A DNA stretch of 64,000 nucleotides from G963701675 sp963701675 (lineage in GTDB: Bacteria; Planctomycetota; Planctomycetia; Gemmatales; Gemmataceae), in assembly GCA_963701675.1 (NCBI GenBank), contig OY969623.1, forward strand, positions 8,556,001 through 8,620,000, written 5' to 3'. The translations under genes and the position numbers were made by a program. This document shows, piece by piece, positions 35,482 to 44,157 of the stretch. The number at the start of each line of letters is the position of its first letter. Within the stretch, counting starts at the first letter, position 1. The notes under the pieces were generated by a model. It searched no databases. It had not been told where the DNA came from and saw nothing but the letters and a program-made list of their open reading frames with translations.

Positions 35482-36375
35482 CTAGATAGTATTCGCCACG
35501 GGGCCGGGTTCATTAATCGCGGGGACCAATGGCGTTAAGTCCGGCTCGGGCGGGCGGTCGCCGTTGACGATGCCGGCAAGCCCTTTGTAGAAGACTTTGA
35601 CGCGCTCCGGCCACAAGGTTTTCAGGAGGTCCATCATGTTGTGAATCGGTATTCGGTGCCAGATTCGCTCGAACTCCGCGTTCGATGCCGGCAGTTGCTG
35701 AAAGCGACGCCACTCGTCGACATCGACTGCGTCGGGATCAACCACTTTCTCGGGGCAACCAATGCCATAGGCCATCAAGAGCTTCGCCGCCGCGCGATCG
35801 CCTTGCGTGGCCTCCGTGTAGAGTTTGCGTACCAGTTGGTGCATTTCCTTATGGGTGACGGCTTCCGCCACAGTACGCCGCATCGCGGCCAGCCGACGAT
35901 AAAACGGATTGCCGCCCGCGAACTTGTGGCCCTTTTGAAATCGGCCACGGGCGTCCCGGTGCAACTTCGGCTTTTTCAACGACAACTCGGCCGCGGGTTC
36001 ACCATTAACATCCATTGGTGATGGCGAAGTGCGCCTCATGTCACAGTCGGTCGACTCGACCAAAGGAACCGCTTCACCATTAACATCCATTGGTGATGGT
36101 GGATGGCGCCTTATGGCACAGTCGGTTGACTCGGCTTCACCATCAACAACGATCGATGGAACATCGAATGTCACGACGGCAGCGAATGACGTCGTGTGCG
36201 GCTGCCACGGTGAATCGAGTGTGAACGCCGCCACGAAGGTAGCCGCGGCGGAGGAATTGGCCTCCGTGCTTTCTCTCGATCGAAAGATGCGATCACGTCT
36301 GTCAGGGGCGGTTCCATTCTGACTCGGTGCAGGTGCTGCATGCATGGGTGGTGCTCCGCGTTCTGAGTTTGACAT
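35482..36375 (-). CDS. DUF5681-type protein carrying an in-frame tandem repeat
   Basis: About 297 residues. The core from residue 135 (HRDARGRFQKGHKFAGGNPFYRR, then VTHKEMHQLVRKLYTEATQGDRAAAKLLMAY) is the DUF5681 type, of unknown function and often phage- or mobile-associated. Before it lies a low-complexity region with two copies of the peptide ESTDC.xRR..PSPMDVNGE, encoded by tandem 75-bp DNA units that also occur in intergenic DNA near 8.6 kb. The start is uncertain: ATG 36375 has no clear ribosome site, and a longer frame reaches 36453. The repeat region may not belong to the original gene. Confidence 0.6.
   Translation of the reverse strand: MSNSERGAPPMHAAPAPSQNGTAPDRRDRIFRSRESTEANSSAAATFVAAFTLDSPWQPHTTSFAAVVTFDVPSIVVDGEAESTDCAIRRHPPSPMDVNGEAVPLVESTDCDMRRTSPSPMDVNGEPAAELSLKKPKLHRDARGRFQKGHKFAGGNPFYRRLAAMRRTVAEAVTHKEMHQLVRKLYTEATQGDRAAAKLLMAYGIGCPEKVVDPDAVDVDEWRRFQQLPASNAEFERIWHRIPIHNMMDLLKTLWPERVKVFYKGLAGIVNGDRPPEPDLTPLVPAINEPGPVANTI
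35998..36135. repeat. Tandem 75-bp repeat inside the DUF5681 reading frame
   Basis: Two units start at 35998 and 36073. Each begins TTCACCATTAACATCCATTG, continues GTGATGG, and later has GCGCC(T)(C/T)ATG.CACAGTCGGT. A third, shortened unit begins at 36136. The central part can fold, with CCATTAACA pairing (with G-U pairs) to TGGTGATGG. It is related to the intergenic copies at 8560-8610 and 8648-8696. Confidence 0.75.
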
Positions 36376-36517
36376 GCGGCTGTCAATACTTGCCGCGCGA
36401 CGCTCCCCTTGAGCGCACCGCGCATCATGCCAGATGTCGCGGAGACCTTGCAAGCGTCATTCAGCGACAAATGTCAAGAATGAAAAACAACTTACGCGAT
36501 GGCACGTTCTGGCACAG

Positions 36518-36537
36518 TCACTTCACCGGGTTCGCCG
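36518..36537. repeat. Left direct repeat bounding the PIN/antitoxin cassette
   Basis: TCACTTCACCGGGTTCGCCG, identical to 37336-37355. The similarity continues more loosely on both sides: ACA one base before the core, and AT and AGG after it. Read on the minus strand it repeats the last codons and stop of the hydrolase gene. Confidence 0.8.
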
Positions 36538-36567
36538 AATGTAGGTCGATCTGAAAGTCGCGCCGTT

Positions 36568-37011
36568 TTAGGCTTCCAAATCTTTAAGCACTAGGACGAG
36601 GATTTCGGTTACTTGTTTGAGCGCAGTGTCATTGCTGAGCAGTGCATCGCAACCAGACGCCACCGCGGCGGCAACTTGATATGCGTCGGGAAGCGACACC
36701 TTGTACTTCGCTCGAAGTTTCGCGGCTTCCTCCGCGACACCATCAATTCGTGTGTAAGACGTGTTGATCCCTTGAGTAATAACCTGTCTGAATCGTTGAA
36801 TGAGCGTCGTGTTTCCGGAACGATAAGGCAGAACGAGGCATTCCGTTAGCGTGATGGGAGATGTAATCGCCTCCAGGGCGCCATTGCTAATCCTCTGAAA
36901 GATCGCGTCGGTGAGTAGTTGGTATGCGGAAATCCCTTCCACATGATAGATCACAGGCGCCGTGTCGAGGAAGAGCCGGCGGACATGTTGCAACGCGACA
37001 TCGACCTTCAC
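36568..37011 (-). CDS. PIN-domain toxin (VapC-like ribonuclease)
   Basis: A 147-residue PIN domain with the four expected acidic residues D16 (LFLDTAP), E57 (ITLTECL), D109 (SLPDAYQ) and D128 (LSNDTAL). It probably cleaves RNA when freed from its antitoxin. I start at GTG 37011: its first bases overlap the antitoxin stop as GTGA, and GGAGG lies eight bases upstream. The ATG at 37026 would put the ribosome site inside the gene. It forms an operon with the antitoxin, and the pair is bounded by direct repeats. Confidence 0.82.
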   Translation of the reverse strand: MKVDVALQHVRRLFLDTAPVIYHVEGISAYQLLTDAIFQRISNGALEAITSPITLTECLVLPYRSGNTTLIQRFRQVITQGINTSYTRIDGVAEEAAKLRAKYKVSLPDAYQVAAAVASGCDALLSNDTALKQVTEILVLVLKDLEA

Positions 37012-37271
37012 GGGGCAGGCCTCCATTGCCTGCCACGCTCTTCATCGCCTTCGCGCCGGGAACGTGAAACCCAATCCTGGGCGTCTTCACCTCCTAATAG
37101 TCCGGGAGCGATTCCGCGGACGGCCATCCAATCGTGACGCTGCGTCGATGTTTCTGCAGCGGTGTTTGCGGCAAGGTCGTGCACGATTCGTTCTATCAAT
37201 CGCAGGCGTTCGACGGCCGGTAGTTGATCCGCCAGCGTGGCGACTTGGTCGAGCGTTGTCGGGGAACCCAT
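37008..37271 (-). CDS. Antitoxin partner of the PIN toxin
   Basis: An 87-residue protein. The N-terminal half, TTLDQVATLADQLPAVERLRLIERIVHDL, is a helical region of the kind found in small antitoxins. The C-terminal half has RGIAPGLLGGEDAQDWVSRSRREGDEER, a peptide common in small partners of PIN proteins. I start at ATG 37271 with GGGAGG nine bases upstream; the gene overlaps the toxin by four bases. TATAAT at 37304-37299 could drive the pair. DNA-binding autoregulation is expected but no operator was identified. Confidence 0.7.
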   Translation of the reverse strand: MGSPTTLDQVATLADQLPAVERLRLIERIVHDLAANTAAETSTQRHDWMAVRGIAPGLLGGEDAQDWVSRSRREGDEERGRQWRPAP

Positions 37272-37335
37272 CGGTGTCACCTCCCTTGTCATTGAGACAT
37301 TATATGCTACCTCTGGTTCGCGCATTACCTTACAA

Positions 37336-37355
37336 TCACTTCACCGGGTTCGCCG
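37336..37355. repeat. Right direct repeat bounding the PIN/antitoxin cassette (hydrolase 3' end)
   Basis: Identical to 36518-36537. Its first three bases are the reverse complement of the hydrolase stop codon TGA, so the repeat begins exactly at the end of that gene. The copies are 818 bp apart. Confidence 0.8.
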
Positions 37356-38400
37356 GATTCAGGTGTTTCGCAAGGAAACGGTAGATTTCCGCGCGGGACT
37401 CCTTGGCCAGTTTCGTGTCGATGCGGTTGAATTGATGGGCGCCCGGGGCGTTCTGATAGATTTTATGTTCGAACTTCTTGTCGGCCGCCTTGAGGGCCTT
37501 GATCAAGTGTTCGACCTCGAGCACGTTCACGTCTTCATCGTTCGTGGTGGTGTGAATCAAGAGCGGCGTTTGCAGCTTGTCGGCGTTCCAGGCCGGTGAA
37601 CGGCGGCGATATTCATTCACGTCTTCCTCCGCGGTCTTGCCGATGTGGTATGGCGCCGAGAACAGCTTGCGATAGCCGTCGTCCTTGTAGCCCATCCGCG
37701 CGACTAGATCGGAGACCGGCACACCGGCGTACGCGACTTTATAGTCCTTCGGATGATGGAAGATGTTCATGAGCGTGATCATTCCGCCGTGGCTCCAGCC
37801 GAGGATGCCGACGCGTTCCGCGTCGATGTTGTCGAAATTCTCCACCATCCACTGTTTGCCGGCAAACACGTCTTCGGTTTCCAGTCCGCCGTAATCGATC
37901 AGTTCCCAGAAGTCCTTTCCGTAGCCGCTGCTGCCGCGGTATTCGGGCGCGAGCACGGCATAGCCCTGGGCCATCAACTCACGGAGGACGTTCACGTACG
38001 TGGTATTGAAATTGCCATGCACGCCGCCGTGCACGAGGACGAGGAGCGGCAACTTCTTTTCGCCTAGATGCTTCTTGGGAAGGAACGTGTAGGCGCTGAT
38101 TAGCACCGGATTGCCGGCGCCCTGTGCCGTCGGGTTCTTGACGACCCGCGCCGGCGGCCCCGTGTACCGCACCTTGTCTATCTCGGCGACGTCCTGCAGT
38201 CGTTGGAAAAACATCAAATCGTCGATGCGTTTCGTCAGGGCATCATCCACGTGCCCAATCGATTCCTGTAAATCCTGAACGCGCTTCGAGATGTTGACCA
38301 GTGTTTTGGCTTCTTGTCCGCGTGCCGTCACGGGGGAATCACCGAGAACGGCGCAGATGAGGAGAATTACCGACAGGCGCACACTCTTGGCGGCAAGCAT
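37336..38400 (-). CDS. Secreted prolyl-oligopeptidase-like alpha/beta hydrolase
   Basis: A 354-residue exported serine hydrolase: signal peptide to about residue 28, LLVLVHGGVHGNF (oxyanion region), VLAPEYRGSSGYGKDFW, the nucleophile in GILGWSHGG, the Asp in TTTNDEDVNVLE and the His in APGAHQFNR. The layout fits the S9 peptidase-like family, which cleaves peptides or acyl esters; the substrate is unknown. AGGAG precedes ATG 38400. Its last codons and stop form one of the two direct repeats around the toxin-antitoxin cassette. Confidence 0.82.
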   Translation of the reverse strand: MLAAKSVRLSVILLICAVLGDSPVTARGQEAKTLVNISKRVQDLQESIGHVDDALTKRIDDLMFFQRLQDVAEIDKVRYTGPPARVVKNPTAQGAGNPVLISAYTFLPKKHLGEKKLPLLVLVHGGVHGNFNTTYVNVLRELMAQGYAVLAPEYRGSSGYGKDFWELIDYGGLETEDVFAGKQWMVENFDNIDAERVGILGWSHGGMITLMNIFHHPKDYKVAYAGVPVSDLVARMGYKDDGYRKLFSAPYHIGKTAEEDVNEYRRRSPAWNADKLQTPLLIHTTTNDEDVNVLEVEHLIKALKAADKKFEHKIYQNAPGAHQFNRIDTKLAKESRAEIYRFLAKHLNPANPVK

Positions 38401-38496
38401 GGCAGCTCCTGTAATTGGATGGAAGCCTGAGTGAATAAATGAATGTTACCACATGGTGGCGAGCGGCCGGTTCTTTTAGTAAAGTCAGAGGCAGAC

Positions 38497-39552
38497 ATGC
38501 ACACGCGACACAACGCTCTAGCCATCGAACGCCTAGAGAGCCGGCTTCCCACCGGGGCACTTTTTGGTTTCTTCGCCACCGAAGCGCCTGCCGTCATTTG
38601 GGGAAGCTCGCCAACGCCGAACGCGAGTGACGGCGTCGGGGAGTTTGTCCGTCGCTTGCGCTCCGGGCTGGTGAATGATGCTGTTGATATTCACAGGAAT
38701 GACTCTGTCGCGTCGATCTTTGACTTGGCGGTTGCGGGTGAGCAGGAATGTCGGTGGCCGAAGGGCACAACAGTCAATCCGCACGATGGTGATCCATCGT
38801 GCATCAGCCTTGCGAAATCCAATTATCTCACAAATACGCAGATACATCACTCCAATCTGGCACACGGTCGATCGTTAAACGCGCAAGATGCGGTGGCAAC
38901 AACGCTGCAGCTTCCGTATCGCGGCTCAGCAAATCTCAACCGCCTCAATCCACTGCCGACGCTAACGGGTTCGACCTTGGTCGCCGCAACTCGTGCGCCG
39001 TCGTTGCCCGACGCGAATCACGGCACTCCGTCGGTGTACTTCGAGGCCAACGAAGGTCAAACCGACGCACGCGCCGATTTCATCGCACGCACCGCCGGGT
39101 ACACAATGTTCCTGTCAGCGACCGAAGCGACCATTTCGATTGAGAATTCAAAATCCGCACTCTCTCGCCCCTCGCTGAGAATGCAGCTTGTCGGTGCGAA
39201 TCGCGACGCTGCCGCGGTAGGGATCAATCCGCTGAGTACACGAGTGAACTACTTTCTCGGCAACGATCCGAGCCAGTGGCATACCGATGTGCCGACGTTT
39301 GGCGGCGTGCGATATGACGACGTGTATCCGGGGATCGACATTGTCTATTACGGCGTCGATTGCGGCAGTCCAAGCGCGGGTGGGCAGTGCTTGGAGTACG
39401 ACTTTGTGGTCGCGCTGGCGCTCGGCCGGACCAAATCCAGCTTTCCTTTGCCGGCGCCGACCACGTCGGAATCGATGCCGCCGGTGACCTTGTCCTTCGA
39501 GCCGGCAACGAGGAATTGCGGCAGCAGAAGCCGTACATCTATCAAGAAGTAG
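38497..39552 (+). CDS. SBBP-repeat exported protein, N-terminal part (frameshifted)
   Basis: Starts with MHTRHNALAIERLESRLPTG, the basic LExR leader type, with GAGG five bases before it. After a variable region comes the well-conserved opening of SBBP proteins: PSVYFEANEGQTDARADFIARTAGYTMFL, RVNYFLGNDPSQWHTDVPTFGGVRYDDVYPGIDIVYYG and LEYDFVVA. It then loses sense at 39415. In the other frame the protein continues GARPDQIQLSFAGADHVGIDA. One extra C near 39415 would give DFVVAPGARPDQIQ, the normal family sequence. Together with the next entry it is one gene of about 840 residues. Confidence 0.75.
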   Translation: MHTRHNALAIERLESRLPTGALFGFFATEAPAVIWGSSPTPNASDGVGEFVRRLRSGLVNDAVDIHRNDSVASIFDLAVAGEQECRWPKGTTVNPHDGDPSCISLAKSNYLTNTQIHHSNLAHGRSLNAQDAVATTLQLPYRGSANLNRLNPLPTLTGSTLVAATRAPSLPDANHGTPSVYFEANEGQTDARADFIARTAGYTMFLSATEATISIENSKSALSRPSLRMQLVGANRDAAAVGINPLSTRVNYFLGNDPSQWHTDVPTFGGVRYDDVYPGIDIVYYGVDCGSPSAGGQCLEYDFVVALALGRTKSSFPLPAPTTSESMPPVTLSFEPATRNCGSRSRTSIKK

Positions 39553-41018
39553 GTAAGGTGCGCCAGGAGGTGGCGGGAGAATTCAGAATTCAGAATTCAG
39601 AATTCAGAACCCAAGACTCATCACTCATCACGTTTGCCGTAGGCGATTACGATGAGACAAGGCCACTTGTCATCGATCCCGTACTGACGATGTCGTCGTT
39701 TCTCGGCGGCAACGGTGATGAGTTCGGCCGAGACATCACGACGGATTCGGCCGGGAACATTTACGTGAGCGGTTACGCGTCATCGGTCAATTTTCCGGTT
39801 TCCGATCCGCTGCAACAAAACAACGCGGGCGGTATCAATGCGTTCGTAACCAAGCTCAGTCCGAACGGCACGACCGTGCTGTACTCCACCTACCTCGGCG
39901 GCGGCGGCAACGATTTCGGTGGGCGCGTGGTGGTGGATTCCCAAGGTAACGCGTACCTGGCGGGCGACACGTCTTCGAACAATTTCCCGACGCAGCGAGC
40001 GTTTCAAGCAACCAACGGCGGTGGCACCGATGCCTTCGTCTCGAAGCTCTCGGCTACGGGGTCGAGCTTGATCTATTCGACGTACCTGGGTGGCGTCGGC
40101 GAGGACGACGGCCGCGGCATCGCCGTCGACGCGTCGGGCCGGGCGTATGTAACCGGCCGGACCGGGTCGAGCAACTTTCCCATTGCCCATGCGCTGCAGC
40201 CTTCGCTCAACGGCGCCGTGGATGTCTTTGTCACGAAGTTCACGCCCAACGGCGCACGGCTCGCCTATTCGACTTTCTTAGGCGGTTCCGGAAGTGCGGA
40301 GACCGGATACGGGATTGCAGTGGACGGAGGTGGGAACGCCCTTGTCACCGGCCGGACGGACTCGCTGAACTTCCCAACCAGCAAGCCCATTCAGGCGACG
40401 AAGAGCGGCGGCACTGATGCGTTTGTTTCAAAGCTGACCAGCCAAGGATCGAGCTTTGTTTACTCCACGTATCTCGGCGGCGGCAACGACGATCACGGTC
40501 GGCGGATCGCCGTTGATGCGGCGGGGCTTGCGTACGTCGTCGGTGAGACCGCGTCCTCCAACTTTCCCACCGCCAACGCCCTACAGCCAGTGCACGCCGG
40601 TGGAAACGACGCGTTCGTAACCAAGTTGAGAGCGGACGGCTCCGCCTTTGTTTACTCGACGTACCTTGGCGGCAGCGGACAGGATCAGGGCATCAGTATT
40701 GCAGTAGACGCGGCGGGAAATGCATACGCAACGGGCAGCACGTCCTCCAACAACTTTCCGATCTTTCACTCCATTCAGCCGTTCCGTCTTGGGCCCATCG
40801 ATGCTTTTGTGACGAAGATCGAAAGCAGCGGGGCCAGCCTGGCGTACTCCACCTATTTGGGCGGCGAAGACAGCGATTCAGGAATCGGGATCGCGGCGGA
40901 TGCGTTGGGAACGGCCTATGTCACCGGCAGCACACGTTCGACGGATTTTCCAACCGTGAACCCATTCCAGCCGCTGCATCATGGCGGCTCGGATGTCTTC
41001 GTCGCTAAGATTCGGTGA
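39360..41018 (+). CDS. SBBP-repeat exported protein, C-terminal part (frameshifted)
   Basis: The true coding portion begins near 39416, not at the first start codon of this frame. It completes the N-terminal SBBP module (LVLRAGNEELRQQKPYIYQEV, FAVGDYDETRPLVIDPVL). It then has about eight beta-propeller repeats of roughly 55 residues, each with YSTYLGG...D.G..IAVD..G.AYVTG.T.S.NFP....Q....GG.DAFV.KL. Residues just after QEVAGEF carry the in-frame heptapeptide EFRIQNS from a GAATTCA DNA repeat. It is probably extracellular. The stop lies next to that of the convergent dehydrogenase gene. Confidence 0.8.
   Translation: MRQSKRGWAVLGVRLCGRAGARPDQIQLSFAGADHVGIDAAGDLVLRAGNEELRQQKPYIYQEVGKVRQEVAGEFRIQNSEFRTQDSSLITFAVGDYDETRPLVIDPVLTMSSFLGGNGDEFGRDITTDSAGNIYVSGYASSVNFPVSDPLQQNNAGGINAFVTKLSPNGTTVLYSTYLGGGGNDFGGRVVVDSQGNAYLAGDTSSNNFPTQRAFQATNGGGTDAFVSKLSATGSSLIYSTYLGGVGEDDGRGIAVDASGRAYVTGRTGSSNFPIAHALQPSLNGAVDVFVTKFTPNGARLAYSTFLGGSGSAETGYGIAVDGGGNALVTGRTDSLNFPTSKPIQATKSGGTDAFVSKLTSQGSSFVYSTYLGGGNDDHGRRIAVDAAGLAYVVGETASSNFPTANALQPVHAGGNDAFVTKLRADGSAFVYSTYLGGSGQDQGISIAVDAAGNAYATGSTSSNNFPIFHSIQPFRLGPIDAFVTKIESSGASLAYSTYLGGEDSDSGIGIAADALGTAYVTGSTRSTDFPTVNPFQPLHHGGSDVFVAKIR
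39579..39606 (+). repeat. Four tandem GAATTCA heptamers inside the SBBP gene
   Basis: Four exact 7-bp units followed by GAACCCAAGACTCATCACTC. Because seven is not a multiple of three, any frame reads the same heptapeptide cycle EFRIQNS. The same four-unit block occurs at 62006-62033 in another gene, on the other strand. Confidence 0.9.
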
Positions 41019-42014
41019 TCACTGGCGTCTTTTCGCCGCGACTTCCGGGTTCACGCATGCCGGCAGGGGTTGACCGTTCAGCCCGGCGATCAAGTTCTTC
41101 GCACAAATGTCCGCCATGGCGTTTCGGGTGCCGACCGTCGCGCTGGCGATGTGCGGCGCCACGATGAGATTTGGTAACTTCAGAATCGGGTCGTCGGGAT
41201 CGGGCGGCTCGGGATCGGTCACGTCGAGGCCGGCGGCGAAAATTGTCCCGGATTGCAGCGCCGTGCAGAGTGCCGTTTGATCGACCAGTGGGCCGCGGGC
41301 GGTGTTGACAAAGACGGCGGTTCGTTTCATCTTCTTGAATTGGGCTTCGCCGAACATGCGTCGTGTACTCTCGTTGAGATCGGCATGAACGGAGATGAAG
41401 TCCGATTCACGCAACAAGGTGTCGAAATCTACTTGCTTGGCGCCAAGTTCTTTTTCCGCTTTCTCGCTACGATTCACGTCGAAGTACAGAACTTTCATGC
41501 CCCAGCCGCCGCGACAGCGTTGGGCCATGGCGTAGCCGATACGGCCCATGCCGACGATTCCCAGCGTTCGTCCGGCGAGATCCTGACCCAAGTGGCCGAG
41601 CGGTTCCCATGTCTTCCAACGACCGGACTCGGAATACGTGTGGCCTTCGACGACTCGGCGGGCGGCGGCGATCAACAAGCAAAAGGCCATGTCGGCGGTC
41701 GCATCGGTGAGAACGCCCGGTGTGTTGCCGACGGCGATGCCGCGGGCTGTCGCGGCCGGGACATCGATGTTGTTGAAGCCGACGGCGAAGTTGCTGACGA
41801 CCTTCAATTTCGGCCCTGCATCGAGGAGCCCGGAGTCAATGCGGTCAGTCAGGAGTGACACCAAGCCGTCACAGTTCGCGATCCGCCGGCAGATGTGTTC
41901 GTAGGGCGGGGGCAATGGCTCGGTCCAAACTTCGGCATCGCAGTGGGCCTGGATTTGCTCGAGTCCGTGGTCCGGAATGATGCGTGTGACGAAGACCTTG
42001 GGTTTTCCGGCCAC
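41019..42014 (-). CDS. D-2-hydroxyacid dehydrogenase (glyoxylate/hydroxypyruvate reductase type)
   Basis: A 331-residue NAD(P)-dependent enzyme. It shows SNFAVGFNNIDVPAATARGIAVGNTPGVL, the Rossmann motif GIVGMGRIGYAMAQR, the catalytic Arg in NTARGPLVDQ, the Glu in DVTDPEPP and the His in APHIASAT. The first residues KVFVTRIIPDHGLEQI are typical of GyaR/GHRHPR enzymes, which reduce glyoxylate or hydroxypyruvate. I start at GTG 42014; the longer frame to 42224 overlaps the divergent rpe gene. The ribosome site is weak. Confidence 0.88.
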   Translation of the reverse strand: MAGKPKVFVTRIIPDHGLEQIQAHCDAEVWTEPLPPPYEHICRRIANCDGLVSLLTDRIDSGLLDAGPKLKVVSNFAVGFNNIDVPAATARGIAVGNTPGVLTDATADMAFCLLIAAARRVVEGHTYSESGRWKTWEPLGHLGQDLAGRTLGIVGMGRIGYAMAQRCRGGWGMKVLYFDVNRSEKAEKELGAKQVDFDTLLRESDFISVHADLNESTRRMFGEAQFKKMKRTAVFVNTARGPLVDQTALCTALQSGTIFAAGLDVTDPEPPDPDDPILKLPNLIVAPHIASATVGTRNAMADICAKNLIAGLNGQPLPACVNPEVAAKRRQ

Positions 42015-42129
42015 GATTGACTTCGTTCCTTCCGAGTTGCGGGCCCCGCCATCTCTCAATAAACACAACGTAGGCCTGACATTGCGGTCCGGCCATTGAG
42101 GTCGATGTACGTTTTCGGAGTTGAAGGAA

Positions 42130-42795
42130 ATGGAAATTCGTATTGCACCATCCATCCTGTCTGCCGATTTCGCGAAATTGGGCGAGCAAGTTCGGGAGAC
42201 CGAAGAGGCCGGCGCCGACCGCATTCATGTCGACGTCATGGATGGCCACTTCGTACCGAACCTGAGCATGGGCCCGGCCATTGTCCAGTCGCTGCGCAAG
42301 ATCACCAAGCTGCCGTTTGAGATTCATCTGATGGTCGACGATCCGTTGAAATTCGCGGCGCCCTTTCAGAAAGCCGGCGCGAGTAGCATCATTTTCCATT
42401 GGGAAGCATGTGACAATCCCGAGGAAATCGGACGGCAAATTCGAGCCCTCGGCATGAAAGTCGGCGTCGCGATCAAACCGAAGACTAACGTCGAGGAGCT
42501 AACGCGGCTGGTTAACGACATCGATTTGGCGTTGTGCATGACCGTCGAACCGGGTTACGCCGGCCAGCCGTTCCTGCCGGAAAGTCCGAGTCGGATCACC
42601 GCGATTCGCCAAGCCATCATGGCGGCCAAGTCCAATTGCGATCTCGAAGTCGATGGCGGGATTAACCTGGAAACCGGGCGACGTGCGCTCGACGCCGGCG
42701 CCAACGTGTTGGTGGCGGCCACGGCGATCTTCGGCCATCCACAAGGCCCCGGTGCGGCGGTGCGCGAGTTCATTCGCATGGCGAACGGCAAATGA
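42130..42795 (+). CDS. rpe: Ribulose-phosphate 3-epimerase
   Basis: A 221-residue TIM-barrel enzyme that interconverts ribulose-5-phosphate and xylulose-5-phosphate in the pentose phosphate pathway. It shows APSILSADFAKLGEQV at the start, the metal-binding HVDVMDGHFVPN, IHLMVDDP, MTVEPGYAGQPF with a Phe/phosphate loop and LEVDGGIN. All key His and Asp residues are present. ATG 42130 has GAAGGA just upstream. It is divergent from the hydroxyacid dehydrogenase. Confidence 0.95.
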   Translation: MEIRIAPSILSADFAKLGEQVRETEEAGADRIHVDVMDGHFVPNLSMGPAIVQSLRKITKLPFEIHLMVDDPLKFAAPFQKAGASSIIFHWEACDNPEEIGRQIRALGMKVGVAIKPKTNVEELTRLVNDIDLALCMTVEPGYAGQPFLPESPSRITAIRQAIMAAKSNCDLEVDGGINLETGRRALDAGANVLVAATAIFGHPQGPGAAVREFIRMANGK

Positions 42796-42856
42796 CGGTT
42801 CCGGCTTTCCGTTATACTAGACGGGGACACCCCGTGGGTATTTCAGGAACGCAACG

Positions 42857-44155
42857 ATGCGATTGGCCGAGCTAAAACAGGCGATCCGTGCGACGGACCC
42901 GGCCGCCGTTCTCGTGCCGAAGCGCGTGGTTCATCGGCTCATCCAGGGCGTGTGCAAGTTGCCGATGCTGATGTGGCGCGTGCCGCACGCCCGATGTTTT
43001 GTCGTCGACCGATTCGCCCTTTTCCGCTTCGTCGATCAGGACGAGTTGGAACTCGATCCGGAACAGTCGTTGCCGCCGACCGTGATACTCTTGGCGCAAC
43101 CGACTCCGGAAGAGCTGTCGGCACAAAGCCGCGATTCCATTCTTCTCGATTATTGGCGGCTGCTGTTTCACGCTAATCTTCATGTGGCGTTGGACGAGCG
43201 AATTCGCAGCGGCACGCTCACCTTGGACACTATCCGTGATCGCATTGACCAAATAGGGCAAGCCGAGTTCGCCGAAGTGCGCCGCGTGCTTCAGGAAGAC
43301 CATTGGCTGTTGCCCGGCGCCACCGATGACCAGGCGTACATGGAATTCGCCGCGGTATTCTTGGAGCTACGGTACTTCGCGGCCAACCTGCTCCCGACCT
43401 ACTTTCCCGGCATCCATGACTTGGCCGGCGTCGAACGGCAGGTGCGGCAAGACTTGGATGTCGACGCCATTTTTTCACGAACGCGATTAGCCAAGGCGCC
43501 CGATCCAGTGGTTCGCACCGATCCACGTTCCGACGAATCGAACGATTATTACTGGAAGCTGATTCGACATGCGGAACGTGTGGGCAAGGCCGGAAACAAC
43601 GTTCGCGCCGCCGTGTTACGCACAAGGGCGGCACGTGTCGCGCCGGCGGCGCTCACGACAAGTACCCGCGCGGATGCCGAGGCGGAACTTAGAAAACTCA
43701 CTGATCGCTTGGGCGCGGCTCTTCAATTATCGGACGTCGAGGTTGTGGAATGGATGCAGGTTTTGCCCGCGCTCCTGGACAAGGCCGACCAGGGAAGCCA
43801 ACCCGTCGAAGCAGCGTTGCTATTCGATCTTCAAAAGGTGTGCCTCGACCATGAGCGCACGATTTACGCACTCGATCTCGTGGAATGGGCACTCTCTGGC
43901 GGCAAACGGCCGATCATGCGCCCGCTTCCCAGCCAACGCCTCGTACGCATCATCAAACACCTGCGCAGCGCAACGCAGCGGCTCACGCAGGCCCGATTGA
44001 CGGACGCCGACCGCGAGCATTTAGGTACGCTTCTGCAAACCGGCCAAACCCGGAGCCAGGAGCGGCTCCGCGAACGGCTCCGGCCTGTGCTTCATGAAGC
44101 CATCCACGATGTCGGACTGCGCCCGAGAATCCGCCGGAACGGACGGCGTTTCTGA
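42857..44155 (+). CDS. N-terminal part of a large planctomycete protein of unknown function (frameshifted)
   Basis: A 432-residue mostly helical soluble frame: PKRVVHRLIQGVCKLPMLMWRVPHARCFVVDR near the start, then helix-rich segments to RLRERLRPVLHEAIHDVGLRP. At 44125 the frame runs into RIRRNGRRF and stops, while another frame continues ENPPERTAFLKVIEELLDRIIEFGFLTFGDLRDAIS. Adding one G after 44125 gives GLRPENPPERTAF and joins it to the next entry, making one protein of about 1117 residues. The function is not known. Confidence 0.6.
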   Translation: MRLAELKQAIRATDPAAVLVPKRVVHRLIQGVCKLPMLMWRVPHARCFVVDRFALFRFVDQDELELDPEQSLPPTVILLAQPTPEELSAQSRDSILLDYWRLLFHANLHVALDERIRSGTLTLDTIRDRIDQIGQAEFAEVRRVLQEDHWLLPGATDDQAYMEFAAVFLELRYFAANLLPTYFPGIHDLAGVERQVRQDLDVDAIFSRTRLAKAPDPVVRTDPRSDESNDYYWKLIRHAERVGKAGNNVRAAVLRTRAARVAPAALTTSTRADAEAELRKLTDRLGAALQLSDVEVVEWMQVLPALLDKADQGSQPVEAALLFDLQKVCLDHERTIYALDLVEWALSGGKRPIMRPLPSQRLVRIIKHLRSATQRLTQARLTDADREHLGTLLQTGQTRSQERLRERLRPVLHEAIHDVGLRPRIRRNGRRF

Positions 44156-44157
44156 AG

